From: Candidatus Saccharimonadota bacterium
GTDB taxonomy: Bacteria; Patescibacteriota; Saccharimonadia; Saccharimonadales; Saccharimonadaceae
Length of the DNA: 64,000 nucleotides
Assembly: GCA_017536895.1 (NCBI GenBank)
Contig: JAFWCN010000005.1
Span: forward strand, 85,003-149,002
Reading direction: 5' to 3'
The stretch's first letter is position 1. Every line of letters starts with the position of its first letter. A program made the translations under genes and the position numbers. Under the pieces are notes generated by a model that was not told where the DNA came from, did not search any database, and worked only from the letters and a program-made list of their open reading frames with translations. Positions 33,723 to 42,843 of this stretch are shown here, in pieces.

Positions 33723-36103
33723 GTATTACTTTCAATCTTAAGAATCCTCGCGTCCATCAAGCCAAACAAAAAAGAGCCTTCCATAATGCTGCCGTCATTG
33801 GTCTTTGTTATATGTTCTTCTTTGCTCTCCTACTCGGTGGCATCGCTCTAATACTTATCCACAACTCGCTTGCCTGGCTCTTTATCGGCTTTTCTGTCTG
33901 GCCTCTCATGCTCATCTTCTGGATCAAAAATGCCCTGAAAGATGTCCCAGTCAAAAACACTGGCGACTTTACCGACCTATTATCGGAAGATTTACTACTC
34001 AAACTAAAAGCAGATACTACCCCAGGAAATCTCATCAAAATCCTTCCTACTACCAGTAGTGGCGCATTTCTCATGGCACGCTTTGAACTTTCTATTCCCC
34101 TTCTCGAACAACTCCTCCAATATCTCCCTCAAGCCACCGACCCGATTTACGATTCTGCTATCAAAATCCGTGAAAAAACTAATTCCGAAGCCATCACCGG
34201 TGCAGTTCTCGTCGTATCCCTCATTGAAAATCTTCCAAACTACGAATATCTTCTAAACCAACTCAAACTCAGCATCAATGATCTTTATCAAGGAATCACC
34301 TGGTTCAACTACTTACATGGCATTGTCAAAGACAGCAAAAAACCCGTCCATTCCGGCGGCATTGCTCGTGATCTTTCTTTTGGATTCACCCCTACACTTC
34401 AACATTTTGCTATCAATCTTTCCAGCCGCTACTACGGCGACAATCTCCATATCCAGCAAGCCGAAAACTATGAAATCATTGATCAAATCATCCAAACTTT
34501 CTCAAGGGGTGGTCGTCAAAATGTTGCTCTCATCGGCTCCTACGGCTCTGGTCGTTCCACCATTGTTAATTATTTAGCTCAAACCCTCCTCAACGCCGAC
34601 GCCAAAATTCCATCAAATCTTAAATTCCGCCAAATCTACTCCCTCGATGTCTCTAGCCTTATTTCAACCGCCAGAGATCGTGGCGAACTCGAATATCTCC
34701 TCAACAAAATATTCAACGAAATCTATTCCGCCAAAAACATCATTCTCTGTCTCAAAAATGCCCATCTCTTCTTCGAAGAAGGTCCCGGCTCAATTGATAT
34801 TTCAAATACTCTAACACCCGTCATTCAGTCCGGTAGTATTCGTATGATTCTCACCATGGATGACCAAAAATTCCTCGAAATCTCTGCCCGAAACCCCGCT
34901 CTCGCTAGCTCTTTGAATAAAATCATAGTCCATCCATCAAACCGCGAAGAAACCATCAAAATACTCATGGACCAAGTTCCTTATTTTGAACACGCCAAAG
35001 GCGTCATTTATACTTACAAGTCCCTCACCGCTGCTTACCGTTTAAGCGAACAATACATTCACGACGTTGAAATGCCTGGCAAGGCCAAGCTACTTCTGGA
35101 ATCTGCTGCTAGCTTCGCCGAAAACAGTGTCGTCACCGAAAAATCCGTCGAAACCGCTGTCGAGAATTCTTACGGCGTCAAAGTCAAAGTCGCCGACACC
35201 ACCGAAGATCGTGACAAACTCTTAAATCTCGAACAGCTAATTCACGAGCGCATGATTGACCAGGAGGAAGCTGTCTCTGCTGTCTCCAACGCTCTTCGTC
35301 GCGCTGGTGCTGGAGTCAAAAACCAAGGTCGTCCTATTGGTACCTTCCTCTTCCTCGGTCCTACCGGCGTCGGTAAAACTGAGCTCGCCAAATCGCTCTC
35401 CCATGTTTATTTCAATGGCGAAGACAACATCATCCGCCTTGACATGAACGAGTTTGTCTCAGCGGACGACGTTTCGCGTCTCATCAAAGACGGAGCATCC
35501 GATTCACTTAGCCTTACTGCCCAAGTCATGAAACAGCCTTTCTCCGTCATCCTTCTCGACGAAATTGAAAAAGCACATCCTTCTGTTCTCACCACTCTTC
35601 TCCAAGTTCTCGATGAAGGCATCCTTCGCGACGAAAAAAACCGCGAAGTCAGTTTCCGTGATTCCATTATTATCGCGACCTCAAACGCCGGCGCCAACAC
35701 CATTCGCGAAAAAATCGAAGCCGGCCAAAATGTCAACGATTTCAAAGAAGAACTTATCGAAAACCTAATTTCTAGTAACGAATTCAAACCCGAATTTCTC
35801 AACCGCTTCGACGAAATTTGTCTCTTCAAGCCTCTTTCCAAAGAAGACCTCGTCCAAGTCCTTGACCTCATCATCGCTTCCACCAACAAAACCCTTGCCA
35901 ACCAAAAAATTTCAGTTAATGTTACTCCGGAAGCCAAACAAATCCTCATCGATCAAGGCTACGATCCCAAAATGGGTGCTCGTCCAATGCGTCGCATCGT
36001 CCAAAAAACCGTCGAGAATATCGTCGCCGCAGCTATTCTCTCTGGCGCCGCCCAGCCAGGTAGTACCCTCACTATTACACCTAACGAAATCAACATTAAT
36101 TAA
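33719..36103 (+). CDS. Membrane-tethered Clp/Hsp100 AAA+ ATPase
   Basis: Two membrane helices at about residues 24-70 replace the usual Clp N-domain. D1 (Walker A GSYGSGRSTIVNYL near 272) has a degenerate Walker B (IILCLKNAHLFF) without acidic residues, so D1 is probably inactive. D2 is intact: FLFLGPTGVGKTELAKSL near 546, VILLDEIEKAH, IIIATSNAG and GARPMRRI. It is a ClpB/ClpC-type unfoldase held at the membrane. A ClpP-binding loop was not found. Operon with the small membrane protein. Confidence 0.85.
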   Translation: MSITFNLKNPRVHQAKQKRAFHNAAVIGLCYMFFFALLLGGIALILIHNSLAWLFIGFSVWPLMLIFWIKNALKDVPVKNTGDFTDLLSEDLLLKLKADTTPGNLIKILPTTSSGAFLMARFELSIPLLEQLLQYLPQATDPIYDSAIKIREKTNSEAITGAVLVVSLIENLPNYEYLLNQLKLSINDLYQGITWFNYLHGIVKDSKKPVHSGGIARDLSFGFTPTLQHFAINLSSRYYGDNLHIQQAENYEIIDQIIQTFSRGGRQNVALIGSYGSGRSTIVNYLAQTLLNADAKIPSNLKFRQIYSLDVSSLISTARDRGELEYLLNKIFNEIYSAKNIILCLKNAHLFFEEGPGSIDISNTLTPVIQSGSIRMILTMDDQKFLEISARNPALASSLNKIIVHPSNREETIKILMDQVPYFEHAKGVIYTYKSLTAAYRLSEQYIHDVEMPGKAKLLLESAASFAENSVVTEKSVETAVENSYGVKVKVADTTEDRDKLLNLEQLIHERMIDQEEAVSAVSNALRRAGAGVKNQGRPIGTFLFLGPTGVGKTELAKSLSHVYFNGEDNIIRLDMNEFVSADDVSRLIKDGASDSLSLTAQVMKQPFSVILLDEIEKAHPSVLTTLLQVLDEGILRDEKNREVSFRDSIIIATSNAGANTIREKIEAGQNVNDFKEELIENLISSNEFKPEFLNRFDEICLFKPLSKEDLVQVLDLIIASTNKTLANQKISVNVTPEAKQILIDQGYDPKMGARPMRRIVQKTVENIVAAAILSGAAQPGSTLTITPNEININ

Positions 36104-37559
36104 TATCTATTTCTATACCGCAAGTCGCATTAACACCCAAATTCGACAGAATAATCATCTCATCATCCGAAATCATATGCGTCGCGTGCAACTCTGCTCC
36201 ATCTAATTTATCCAAAGATTCCAGCGCCTTTTTAACCACTGGGTTTGTCGTCGAACAAATCGATAGCGCACTAAGCACTTCTCCAAGTTTCAAATACGAT
36301 TCTTTAAAATTAGATGTCTTATTCTTCACTTCGAGAATTGGTTCTAATACCATTGGCGCAATCAAATCCACTTCATCCGGAATCTTATTCATCACTTTAA
36401 GCGCATTTAGAAAAGTTGCGGATACTGGCGAAAGAAACCCAGTCTTTCGTCCTGTAACATATTTTTTTCCAACCTTTATACAAGCACTAGGCAAGTTACC
36501 AACGCTTTCCCTTTTATCCTCCGCCAATCCTGCTACAATTCTATCTTTTTCCGAAATACCAAGTTCGTTCATCAGAAGTTTAATTCTCTCCGGCACCTCC
36601 GGCCCCACCAAACCCTTTTTGAGATCCGTCACCGCCCGATAATACCGTCTAATTATCTCGTCCGACGCCGCTTTCTTTATTGCTTTGTCGTCTGTGATGC
36701 ACTCGCCAATTACATTTACACCCATATCCGTCGGCGAATAATACACATTTTTGCCAGTGATTCGATGCAAAATCTCCTTCAACACTGGAAAAGTCTCCAA
36801 GTCCCGATTATAATTCACTGCTGCCACACCATACTTTTCCAAATGGAAATAATCAATCATATTCTTATCATTTAAATCCGCCGTTGCCGCTTCATATGCC
36901 AAATTCACTGGGTGTTTCAAAGGCAAAGACCATACCGGGAAAGTTTCAAATTTGGCATAGCCTGCATTCACTCCTCGTTTTGATTCGTGATAAAGTTGTG
37001 ACAAAGACGTTGCAAGTTTACCAGAACACGGACCAGGTGCCGACACCACCACTAAAGGTTTTGTTGTTTTAATATATGGGTTTGCACCATACCCTTCTTC
37101 TGACACAATTGTATCTACATCCGTCGGATAACCTTTTGTAAAAGTATGGAAATATACTTTTACTTTATAATCCTTCAACCGATTCGCAAAATCCACCGCC
37201 TTCTTTTGTCCATCAAATAATGTTATTACCACCGAACTAACAAGTAGTCCTTTCGAGCGCAAAAATTCAATCAGCCTCAAGACCTCCGTCTCATAAGAAA
37301 TCATGTGGTCTGCCCGTATCTTCGACTTTTCAATTGCATTAGCATTAATACACAAAATTATTTCTGCATTATCTTTAAACTCCTGAAGCAACCGAATCTT
37401 CAAATCAGGCAAAAACCCGGGCAAAGTCCGGGCTGCGTGTTGATCATCAATCAGTTTCCCACCAAATTCAATGTAAAGCTTGTCAAACATTTTGATGCGT
37501 TTTTCAATCTTCTTCTTCTGTACCTTCAAATATTTGTCTGCATCAAAACATTTTTTCAT
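36096..37559 (-). CDS. DUF1846 family protein
   Basis: The 487-residue protein matches the DUF1846 family along its length (KCFDADKYLKVQKKKIEKRI; VSAPGPCSGKLATSLSQLYH; TDMGVNVIGECITDD; ELHATHMISDDE). The family's function is unproven; the P-loop-like SAPGPCSGKLAT suggests nucleotide binding. Length is typical. A strong AAGGAGG precedes the ATG. Its 3' end overlaps the convergent Clp gene by 8 nt. Confidence 0.85.
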   Translation of the reverse strand: MKKCFDADKYLKVQKKKIEKRIKMFDKLYIEFGGKLIDDQHAARTLPGFLPDLKIRLLQEFKDNAEIILCINANAIEKSKIRADHMISYETEVLRLIEFLRSKGLLVSSVVITLFDGQKKAVDFANRLKDYKVKVYFHTFTKGYPTDVDTIVSEEGYGANPYIKTTKPLVVVSAPGPCSGKLATSLSQLYHESKRGVNAGYAKFETFPVWSLPLKHPVNLAYEAATADLNDKNMIDYFHLEKYGVAAVNYNRDLETFPVLKEILHRITGKNVYYSPTDMGVNVIGECITDDKAIKKAASDEIIRRYYRAVTDLKKGLVGPEVPERIKLLMNELGISEKDRIVAGLAEDKRESVGNLPSACIKVGKKYVTGRKTGFLSPVSATFLNALKVMNKIPDEVDLIAPMVLEPILEVKNKTSNFKESYLKLGEVLSALSICSTTNPVVKKALESLDKLDGAELHATHMISDDEMIILSNLGVNATCGIEIDIN

Positions 37560-37615
37560 AAAACCTCCTTTACCCTACCCATTATATCACGGTCAACTAA
37601 TTGTATTTCAATTTA

Positions 37616-38350
37616 TTAGTTTGAAGATAAACCTGGCAACAAAGGCAGCAAATCATAAGCCATTTTGTTGCTTGTCACAGCATAGTTTGTATGACTGCCT
37701 CCATATTCACCATAGCTACTTCCGCTAACTACAGCAGTCACATCTTTAACATTGCTCATCATATATGGATTATAGTTTTTATCCTTCAACATTGTATAAA
37801 CACTAACCATGCCCAAATAACCATCCTTCATCACAAAGAAAATATACTCGTTGCCGACCCCCTGGCCAAAACTAGCAATTCTATACGATTCTACTTCCCG
37901 ACTAAAAGTGAAATAAATCGGATAATTTAAGCCTTTTTCACCATAGTAATGTTCAACCATTTTTTCATCAAAGGTAACTGTAACCTTTTTGCTATCATCT
38001 TTGTCAATCACAATCGTAGCAAGTTTTTGAAGCTCTTCGTCATTGTCTGTCAAAGTATAAGTAAAACCTTTTTGCGCATTAATAATACTAGAGTTATCAA
38101 TCTTGCAATAATCAGCACCAGGCTTTTGATCCTTAACACATTCAAGTTCCCCTAGAAGAGTGCTTTTGGTATAGGTAGTTGATTCTTCATCGTCTGTAGT
38201 ATCAGCAGTATCTGGAACAAGTGAATGTTTATGCTCAACTTGATTATTGTTGTTGAAGAATAGAAAATAAACACCACCACCGATTATTATCAAGATTAAT
38301 ATAATAATCGTAAAGATATAAGGTTTGTTATTCGAATTTGCTGTCCCCAT
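37616..38350 (-). CDS. Anchored extracytoplasmic protein, unknown function
   Basis: An N-terminal membrane helix (YIFTIIILILIIIGGGVYFL) is followed by an acidic Thr-rich linker and a beta-rich domain with one likely disulfide (CVKDQKPGADYC). No family is recognised. A Shine-Dalgarno (AAGGAGG) precedes the ATG. It lies downstream of nothing co-oriented and appears to be a single gene. Confidence 0.65.
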   Translation of the reverse strand: MGTANSNNKPYIFTIIILILIIIGGGVYFLFFNNNNQVEHKHSLVPDTADTTDDEESTTYTKSTLLGELECVKDQKPGADYCKIDNSSIINAQKGFTYTLTDNDEELQKLATIVIDKDDSKKVTVTFDEKMVEHYYGEKGLNYPIYFTFSREVESYRIASFGQGVGNEYIFFVMKDGYLGMVSVYTMLKDKNYNPYMMSNVKDVTAVVSGSSYGEYGGSHTNYAVTSNKMAYDLLPLLPGLSSN

Positions 38351-38520
38351 AAAGCCTCCTTATTATTATTAAAGAACTTACCGCTATTGTACCATGTAAA
38401 CTCTTAATCGCAAACCTATACTAATATCTGCTTATTTTTTCTCTCTAAATCCATCAAAGCATATATCCTATAATCTATTTTCGTGGTAAAATATAAGTAT
38501 AACTTATTTGAAAAGCTTAA

Positions 38521-41500
38521 ATGGTAAAAAGCATGAAGAAAATGAAAAGGAGCAATAATAAGCGGTATTTTAACGCCGGTTTTTCAACACCTCTCCAAGC
38601 CGGCGCTATGCTCCCGCTTATTCTGATTGGAGTTATAGCCTTTACTGGAGCCACTAACCTCTTCGGTCTCAATGGCTCCGCCTATGCAGAATACACTATC
38701 TCCATGACTTCATCAGGAGCTCAAAGCATAGATATATTACCAGATGCTTCCAATGTCAATACCAGTATTAGTGTAGATGCAGTAACAGTAACTACCACCT
38801 GCCCTGCTGGTTATAATCTCACTACCACTACATCAGTAAATGATAATAAACTATATCTCAATGGTAGTAGCTCTAATAATGCAACTGACACCTACTTCAA
38901 TCCTTCTGATGGTACTACTGCCCTGTCTAATGCACCTAATACTTGGGGCTTCTATCAGGATGGTAGTACTGTCCCTACTGCATCAAGTGTCTTTAAACCA
39001 GTACCTACCAGTACTTCTACTCCAGCTACCATTAGAACTTCTTCCAGCACCAGTGATTCCTTTAATATCTACTATGGTGTAGCAGCAGGTAGTGGTCTTG
39101 CACCTGGTACTTACAAAATGATACCAGAGCAGAATACTAATGAGAATGGTACTATCGTTTACTACCTTACTATGGCGGAGGAATGTATGACACCGAAACA
39201 ATATATGCAAGACATGACTGAAGCAGATCTGGCTGAGCTAATGCCAAATGATGGTGATAGTGCCACGCTTTATGATAAACGTGATGAAAGTGATTACCAA
39301 ATCACGAGAATCGCCGGAAGGTATTGGATGACGCAGAACCTTAGAATCACGCATACGGAGGGTCAACCTGTAGGGACTATCTTGGCTGAAAACTCCAATT
39401 TTAATAACGATATAACCTTTGATGGAGATTTAACTTCTGGAAATAGCTATGTAGCAAAACGATACCATACACCTACAGAAACTGATTTATCCACACTGGG
39501 CCTTACTGCAGACCAGGTAGGTGTTTGGTATAATTATTGTGCTGTATCAGCTGGAACTGTGTGCAATAGTACTGATACTGTTGATGCAACTGAGGATATT
39601 TGCCCAGCCGGATGGGGATTACCATCATTGGAACAAATAAAAACAATACTGCCATATAAAACTAGCTTACCACTGTACTTTACCGGCTATTATAGCGCTG
39701 GTTCATTGACTTCAGCTAATCAACGTGGCTATTGGTGGTCTTCATCTGCGAATAATGCCACAACACAATACAGCTTACGTTATCTAACGAATGGATCTAG
39801 TACAACGTTCGTATCAACGACATCAAATAAAAGATATGGATTTTCAACGAGATGTGTTAAGAAATCAGATTCGCCCAGTGAATCACCACTTTATGACTTA
39901 GTAGCAGCTCAAAGCAAAGGCGCCCAAACCCTCGCTGAGCTCCGTGCTGAAATAACCACCAGCAATTCCGGTGTCTATGAATACAACAGCTCAGTCTTTG
40001 GTGCTGCCTCTGATGCTGCTAATACCAGCAAAATCTACTACTACCGCGGTATCCTAGATAACACTACGGGTTCATATGGTTCTGATGGTGACAATGCCGC
40101 CTGGCCTAACACAGTTGTTCTCTCATCCGCTAGCAGTAAATCCGGCCTTACGACCAACGATACCTGCTGGCGCATTGTTCGTACCACCGGCTCTGGTGGT
40201 GTAAAGATGATCTACCAAGGTAAATGGACTGGTTCTACTTGTGCCAACAAGCAAGCTGCCGCCCAACTCACCTATCAAGCCTTTGGTCTCCAAGGTAATT
40301 CACAGTCTACCGACTGGTACTTTAACATCAATCGTGTAGGTTACACCTTCAACAATACCGCAAGCATCCAAGATATCACCACCGCCACTTCAGTAGATAC
40401 CGTATTTGGCAGTAACTCTAGCCCTTCCACTAATAATGAAAGATCAAATATCAAAACTTACATCGAAGATACTTGGTATCCTGGTAGCATAGGCGCAAGT
40501 AGTGGTCATAACTTCACATCAAAACTAGAAGCCAGTGCTGGTTACTGTAATGACCGTACTGCCTTCACTGACGAATCCGGTACCTCGTCTATGTCCACTA
40601 TCCCACCTTATGCTACTTCTGGTGCTACTATGTACTTTGGTCCCTATACTCGTGTTGTTAATGCAACCAGTGCTTCAACTAACAGACCATCTCTCAACTG
40701 CCAACGTAGTACAGTGGACCTATACCGCTATGTAGCAGGAAGCACTGGAGTATCCAATCGACTTAAATACCCAGTTGCTCTAATTACTGCCGATGAAGCC
40801 GCTTTTGCCGGTTCAGGCTATTCCTCATCCACTACTCCTTATCACGCTAAATCATACCTGCGTTCCGGTTCTGCCTTTTGGTTGCTGTCTCCTAGCTACC
40901 GCCGCCCGAACGGTTATGCGAGCGGCTTCAACCTGCACCCGGACGGCCATCTCGCCTGCCCCTACGTCAGCAGCACGGACGGTGTGCGTCCCGCCATTTC
41001 TCTTAAACCAGGCTCTATGGCTGTGAGCGGTTCTGGTACTGCTGCTGATCCGTGGATCGTAAATCTACCAAACCCCTACTGCACCGACGCTTCCACTTGT
41101 ATGCAAAACACTACTAATCCACCAGCCTGTGGTACCACCATGACAGACGGTCGTGACGGCGCCACCTACACCACTGCCACCATCGCCGGTACCTGCTGGA
41201 TGACTCAGAACCTCCGTTTCACTGGCGCTGAACTTAAAGTAGGCGAATCTGATGTCACTTCAGATATTACTATGAACTACGGATCACTCACTTCAGGAAA
41301 CTCCTACACTGAACCTAGAATTGCAACAGGTAGCACTACAGACTATGGTACTTACTATAACTACTGTGCCGCTTCTGCTGGAGAAGTCTGTAATGATACT
41401 ACCCAGCAAGATGCCACTAGAAGTGTTTGCCCAGCTGGTTGGAAACTACCAACTCAAGCACAATTAAATGCCCTCCCGAGTAAAGATTCCCACTTTACCG

Positions 41501-41697
41501 CCTCTTCCGGCCTCGCCGGGTACTACGTCGGTGGTTCGCTAAGCAGCGCTGGCACGTACGGTGACTGGTGGGCTTCTACTGCAGATAGCGCTACGAATCA
41601 GTACCGCCTACTCTACACCAGCGGCAACGACTACTGGGGCGTCAGCGGCAGCAGCAAGTACCGCGGGTATTCAGTCCGCTGTGTTAGGGCTTCTTAA
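38521..41697 (+). CDS. Large secreted FISUMP/DUF6273-type surface protein
   Basis: A signal peptide ends near residue 58 (AYAEY). Order of domains: Ser/Thr-rich beta region (60-220); FISUMP domain 1 (about 225-455: RYWMTQNLRI, CPAGWGLPS, YWWSSSAN); a DUF6273-like domain (about 465-840: CWRIVRTTGSGGVKMIYQG, FWLLSPS, GVRPAISLKPG); and FISUMP domain 2 (855-1058: TDGRDGATYTTATI, CWMTQNLRF, CPAGWKLPT). These are lectin-like surface modules. Two C-ending-codon-rich stretches (40894-40980 and 41602-41664) look diversified. A terminator follows at 41758. Confidence 0.8.
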   Translation: MVKSMKKMKRSNNKRYFNAGFSTPLQAGAMLPLILIGVIAFTGATNLFGLNGSAYAEYTISMTSSGAQSIDILPDASNVNTSISVDAVTVTTTCPAGYNLTTTTSVNDNKLYLNGSSSNNATDTYFNPSDGTTALSNAPNTWGFYQDGSTVPTASSVFKPVPTSTSTPATIRTSSSTSDSFNIYYGVAAGSGLAPGTYKMIPEQNTNENGTIVYYLTMAEECMTPKQYMQDMTEADLAELMPNDGDSATLYDKRDESDYQITRIAGRYWMTQNLRITHTEGQPVGTILAENSNFNNDITFDGDLTSGNSYVAKRYHTPTETDLSTLGLTADQVGVWYNYCAVSAGTVCNSTDTVDATEDICPAGWGLPSLEQIKTILPYKTSLPLYFTGYYSAGSLTSANQRGYWWSSSANNATTQYSLRYLTNGSSTTFVSTTSNKRYGFSTRCVKKSDSPSESPLYDLVAAQSKGAQTLAELRAEITTSNSGVYEYNSSVFGAASDAANTSKIYYYRGILDNTTGSYGSDGDNAAWPNTVVLSSASSKSGLTTNDTCWRIVRTTGSGGVKMIYQGKWTGSTCANKQAAAQLTYQAFGLQGNSQSTDWYFNINRVGYTFNNTASIQDITTATSVDTVFGSNSSPSTNNERSNIKTYIEDTWYPGSIGASSGHNFTSKLEASAGYCNDRTAFTDESGTSSMSTIPPYATSGATMYFGPYTRVVNATSASTNRPSLNCQRSTVDLYRYVAGSTGVSNRLKYPVALITADEAAFAGSGYSSSTTPYHAKSYLRSGSAFWLLSPSYRRPNGYASGFNLHPDGHLACPYVSSTDGVRPAISLKPGSMAVSGSGTAADPWIVNLPNPYCTDASTCMQNTTNPPACGTTMTDGRDGATYTTATIAGTCWMTQNLRFTGAELKVGESDVTSDITMNYGSLTSGNSYTEPRIATGSTTDYGTYYNYCAASAGEVCNDTTQQDATRSVCPAGWKLPTQAQLNALPSKDSHFTASSGLAGYYVGGSLSSAGTYGDWWASTADSATNQYRLLYTSGNDYWGVSGSSKYRGYSVRCVRAS
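40894..40980 (+). other. Candidate DGR variable repeat in DUF6273-like domain
   Basis: Of 29 codons, 21 end in C (AGC, TAC, CGC, AAC, GGC, GAC and others). This is the expected product of adenine mutagenesis of AAC codons. GC content rises sharply compared with both flanks, and the segment sits just before the conserved GVRPA of the lectin-like fold. Confidence 0.45.
41602..41664 (+). other. Candidate DGR variable repeat at C-terminus
   Basis: Of 21 codons, 18 end in C (TAC, CGC, CTC, ACC, AGC, GGC, AAC, GAC, GTC). The equivalent part of the first FISUMP domain in the same gene (around 39760-39840) is AT-rich and shows no such bias. The stretch ends ten codons before the stop, where variable repeats normally lie. 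Confidence 0.5.
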
Positions 41698-41757
41698 GCT
41701 AAAATCGAAAAACTTTTTCTCCTTAATCACTTCTGGACCGCAATCCACTATATAATC

Positions 41758-41786
41758 AAAAACCCCCTATAAGACGGGGAGTTTTT
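41758..41786 (+). terminator. Rho-independent terminator of FISUMP gene
   Basis: AAAAACCCC and GGGGAGTTTTT form a stem with a T-run, 60 bp after the stop codon of the large surface protein. Confidence 0.75.
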
Positions 41787-41794
41787 AGGTAACC

Positions 41795-41874
41795 TGGCGG
41801 AAAGGACAGGATTATCATCCTAGTTCCATTCCTTCAAATTACCTAAAATAGAACAAGTTCTATTTTAGCTAATT
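41795..41874 (-). repeat. Duplicated 3' end of tRNA-Ser with palindrome
   Basis: TGGCGGAAAGGACAGGATT (41795-41813) repeats the last 19 nt of the tRNA-Ser gene (41875-41893), 80 bp further along in tRNA orientation. Between them is a palindrome with 19-bp arms (one mismatch) and a 2-nt loop (centre AGAACAAGTTCT). The copy folds as a minihelix: GGAATGGA pairs with TCCTTTCC, capped by AGGAT/ATCCT, and ends in GCCA. Confidence 0.7.
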
Positions 41875-41960
41875 TGGCGGAAAGGACAGGATTCGAACCT
41901 GCGGATGTTTCCATCTCTGGTTTTCAAGACCAGTGCCTTCAACCACTCGGCCACCTTTCC
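41875..41960 (-). tRNA. tRNA-Ser (TGA)
   Basis: The 86-nt tRNA with encoded CCA has acceptor GGAAAGG against CCTTTCC with G73. The anticodon arm is CTGGT-CTTGAAA-ACCAG (anticodon TGA). The long class II variable arm and T-arm CAGG-TTCGAAT-CCTG are intact. Confidence 0.9.
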
Positions 41961-42006
41961 ACCTCTAATTATACCATAAATCGGCAAAATATGTTATAAT
42001 ACTCCC

Positions 42007-42111
42007 ATGGCAAGAAAAATCAAACTGCGACCTATTTCTAAAAGAAATCGCAACAATAATCACAAACACAGCGACAAACGCAAGCACCCGCGCTTGAAGA
42101 ACGGTCGCTAA
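42007..42111 (+). CDS. 34-residue highly basic small protein
   Basis: ATG to TAA encodes a peptide with Lys/Arg/His/Asn throughout (MARKIKLRPISKRNRNNNHK at the start, KHPRLKNGR at the end). TATAAT (41995-42000) ends exactly 6 nt before the ATG, and a rho-independent terminator begins at its stop codon. The transcription unit therefore looks complete. Composition suggests RNA or DNA binding, perhaps ribosome-associated; no ribosomal protein was matched. Confidence 0.6.
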   Translation: MARKIKLRPISKRNRNNNHKHSDKRKHPRLKNGR

Positions 42112-42143
42112 AAATAACCCCGACTTTATCGGGGATTATTTTT
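42111..42143. terminator. Bidirectional terminator
   Basis: AATAACCCCGA and TATCGGGGATTATT form a stem with T-runs on both sides. It serves the 34-residue gene and convergent yebC. Confidence 0.8.
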
Positions 42144-42843
42144 ATTCTGCATTCGTATAAACATTCGTTACATCGTCTAAGTCATCAATTGCTGATAGCA
42201 ATTTTTCAAGTTTCTCCGCATTCTCCCCTTCTACCGGCACATACGAAGATGGTACATATTGTACCTCCGCCGATGTCACCGTAAATCCTCCTTCAGAAAG
42301 AGTTTTATTCACCTTCATCAAATCCGACGCATCAGTATAAATCACCGAGCCTTCATCTTCGTCCGCCACATCTTCTGCACCCGCATCAAGCGCTGCCATC
42401 ATTATCTCATCACCCTTTTCCGTTACTTCAATCACGCCCTTTCGCGCAAATTGGAACATCACCGAACCGCTGTCCGCCATCCGACCACCATTTTTATCTA
42501 ATGTATGCCGCACTTCCGGCAAAGTCCGGTTCTTATTGTCAGTCGCAACTTCAATCACGATACCTACTCCACCAGGACCATACGCCTCATAAACTTCTTC
42601 AATCAAAGCCGCCGCTGACTTATCAGCTGCTCTCGCAATCGCACGCTCAATGTTCACTTTCGGCATATTTGCATGCCGTGCTTTTTCGAGTACCATCGCA
42701 AGCGAAGGGTTCATCGCAGGATCAGTCCCCTGCCTTGCCGCTATCGCAATCTGATTTCCAATCTTCGTAAAAAGCGCCCCACGCTTAGCATCCACCACCG
42801 CTTTCTGTCTTTTAGTCGTCGCCCATTTACTGTGTCCAGACAT
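42142..42843 (-). CDS. yebC: YebC/PmpR family protein
   Basis: The start MSGHSKWATTKRQKAVVDAK and the segment EVYEAYGPGGVGIVIEVATD are diagnostic. The 233-residue length is normal. YebC proteins act as transcription regulators or, as shown for some, help ribosomes through proline stretches. GGAGG precedes the ATG, which overlaps the stop of the upstream membrane protein as TAATG. Confidence 0.95.
   Translation of the reverse strand: MSGHSKWATTKRQKAVVDAKRGALFTKIGNQIAIAARQGTDPAMNPSLAMVLEKARHANMPKVNIERAIARAADKSAAALIEEVYEAYGPGGVGIVIEVATDNKNRTLPEVRHTLDKNGGRMADSGSVMFQFARKGVIEVTEKGDEIMMAALDAGAEDVADEDEGSVIYTDASDLMKVNKTLSEGGFTVTSAEVQYVPSSYVPVEGENAEKLEKLLSAIDDLDDVTNVYTNAE

Noticed and set aside
38521..41697. 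Search for a retroelement reverse transcriptase or template repeat in the window
   Set aside because: No reverse transcriptase motif or adenine-rich near copy of the variable segments was seen by eye; they must lie elsewhere if they exist.
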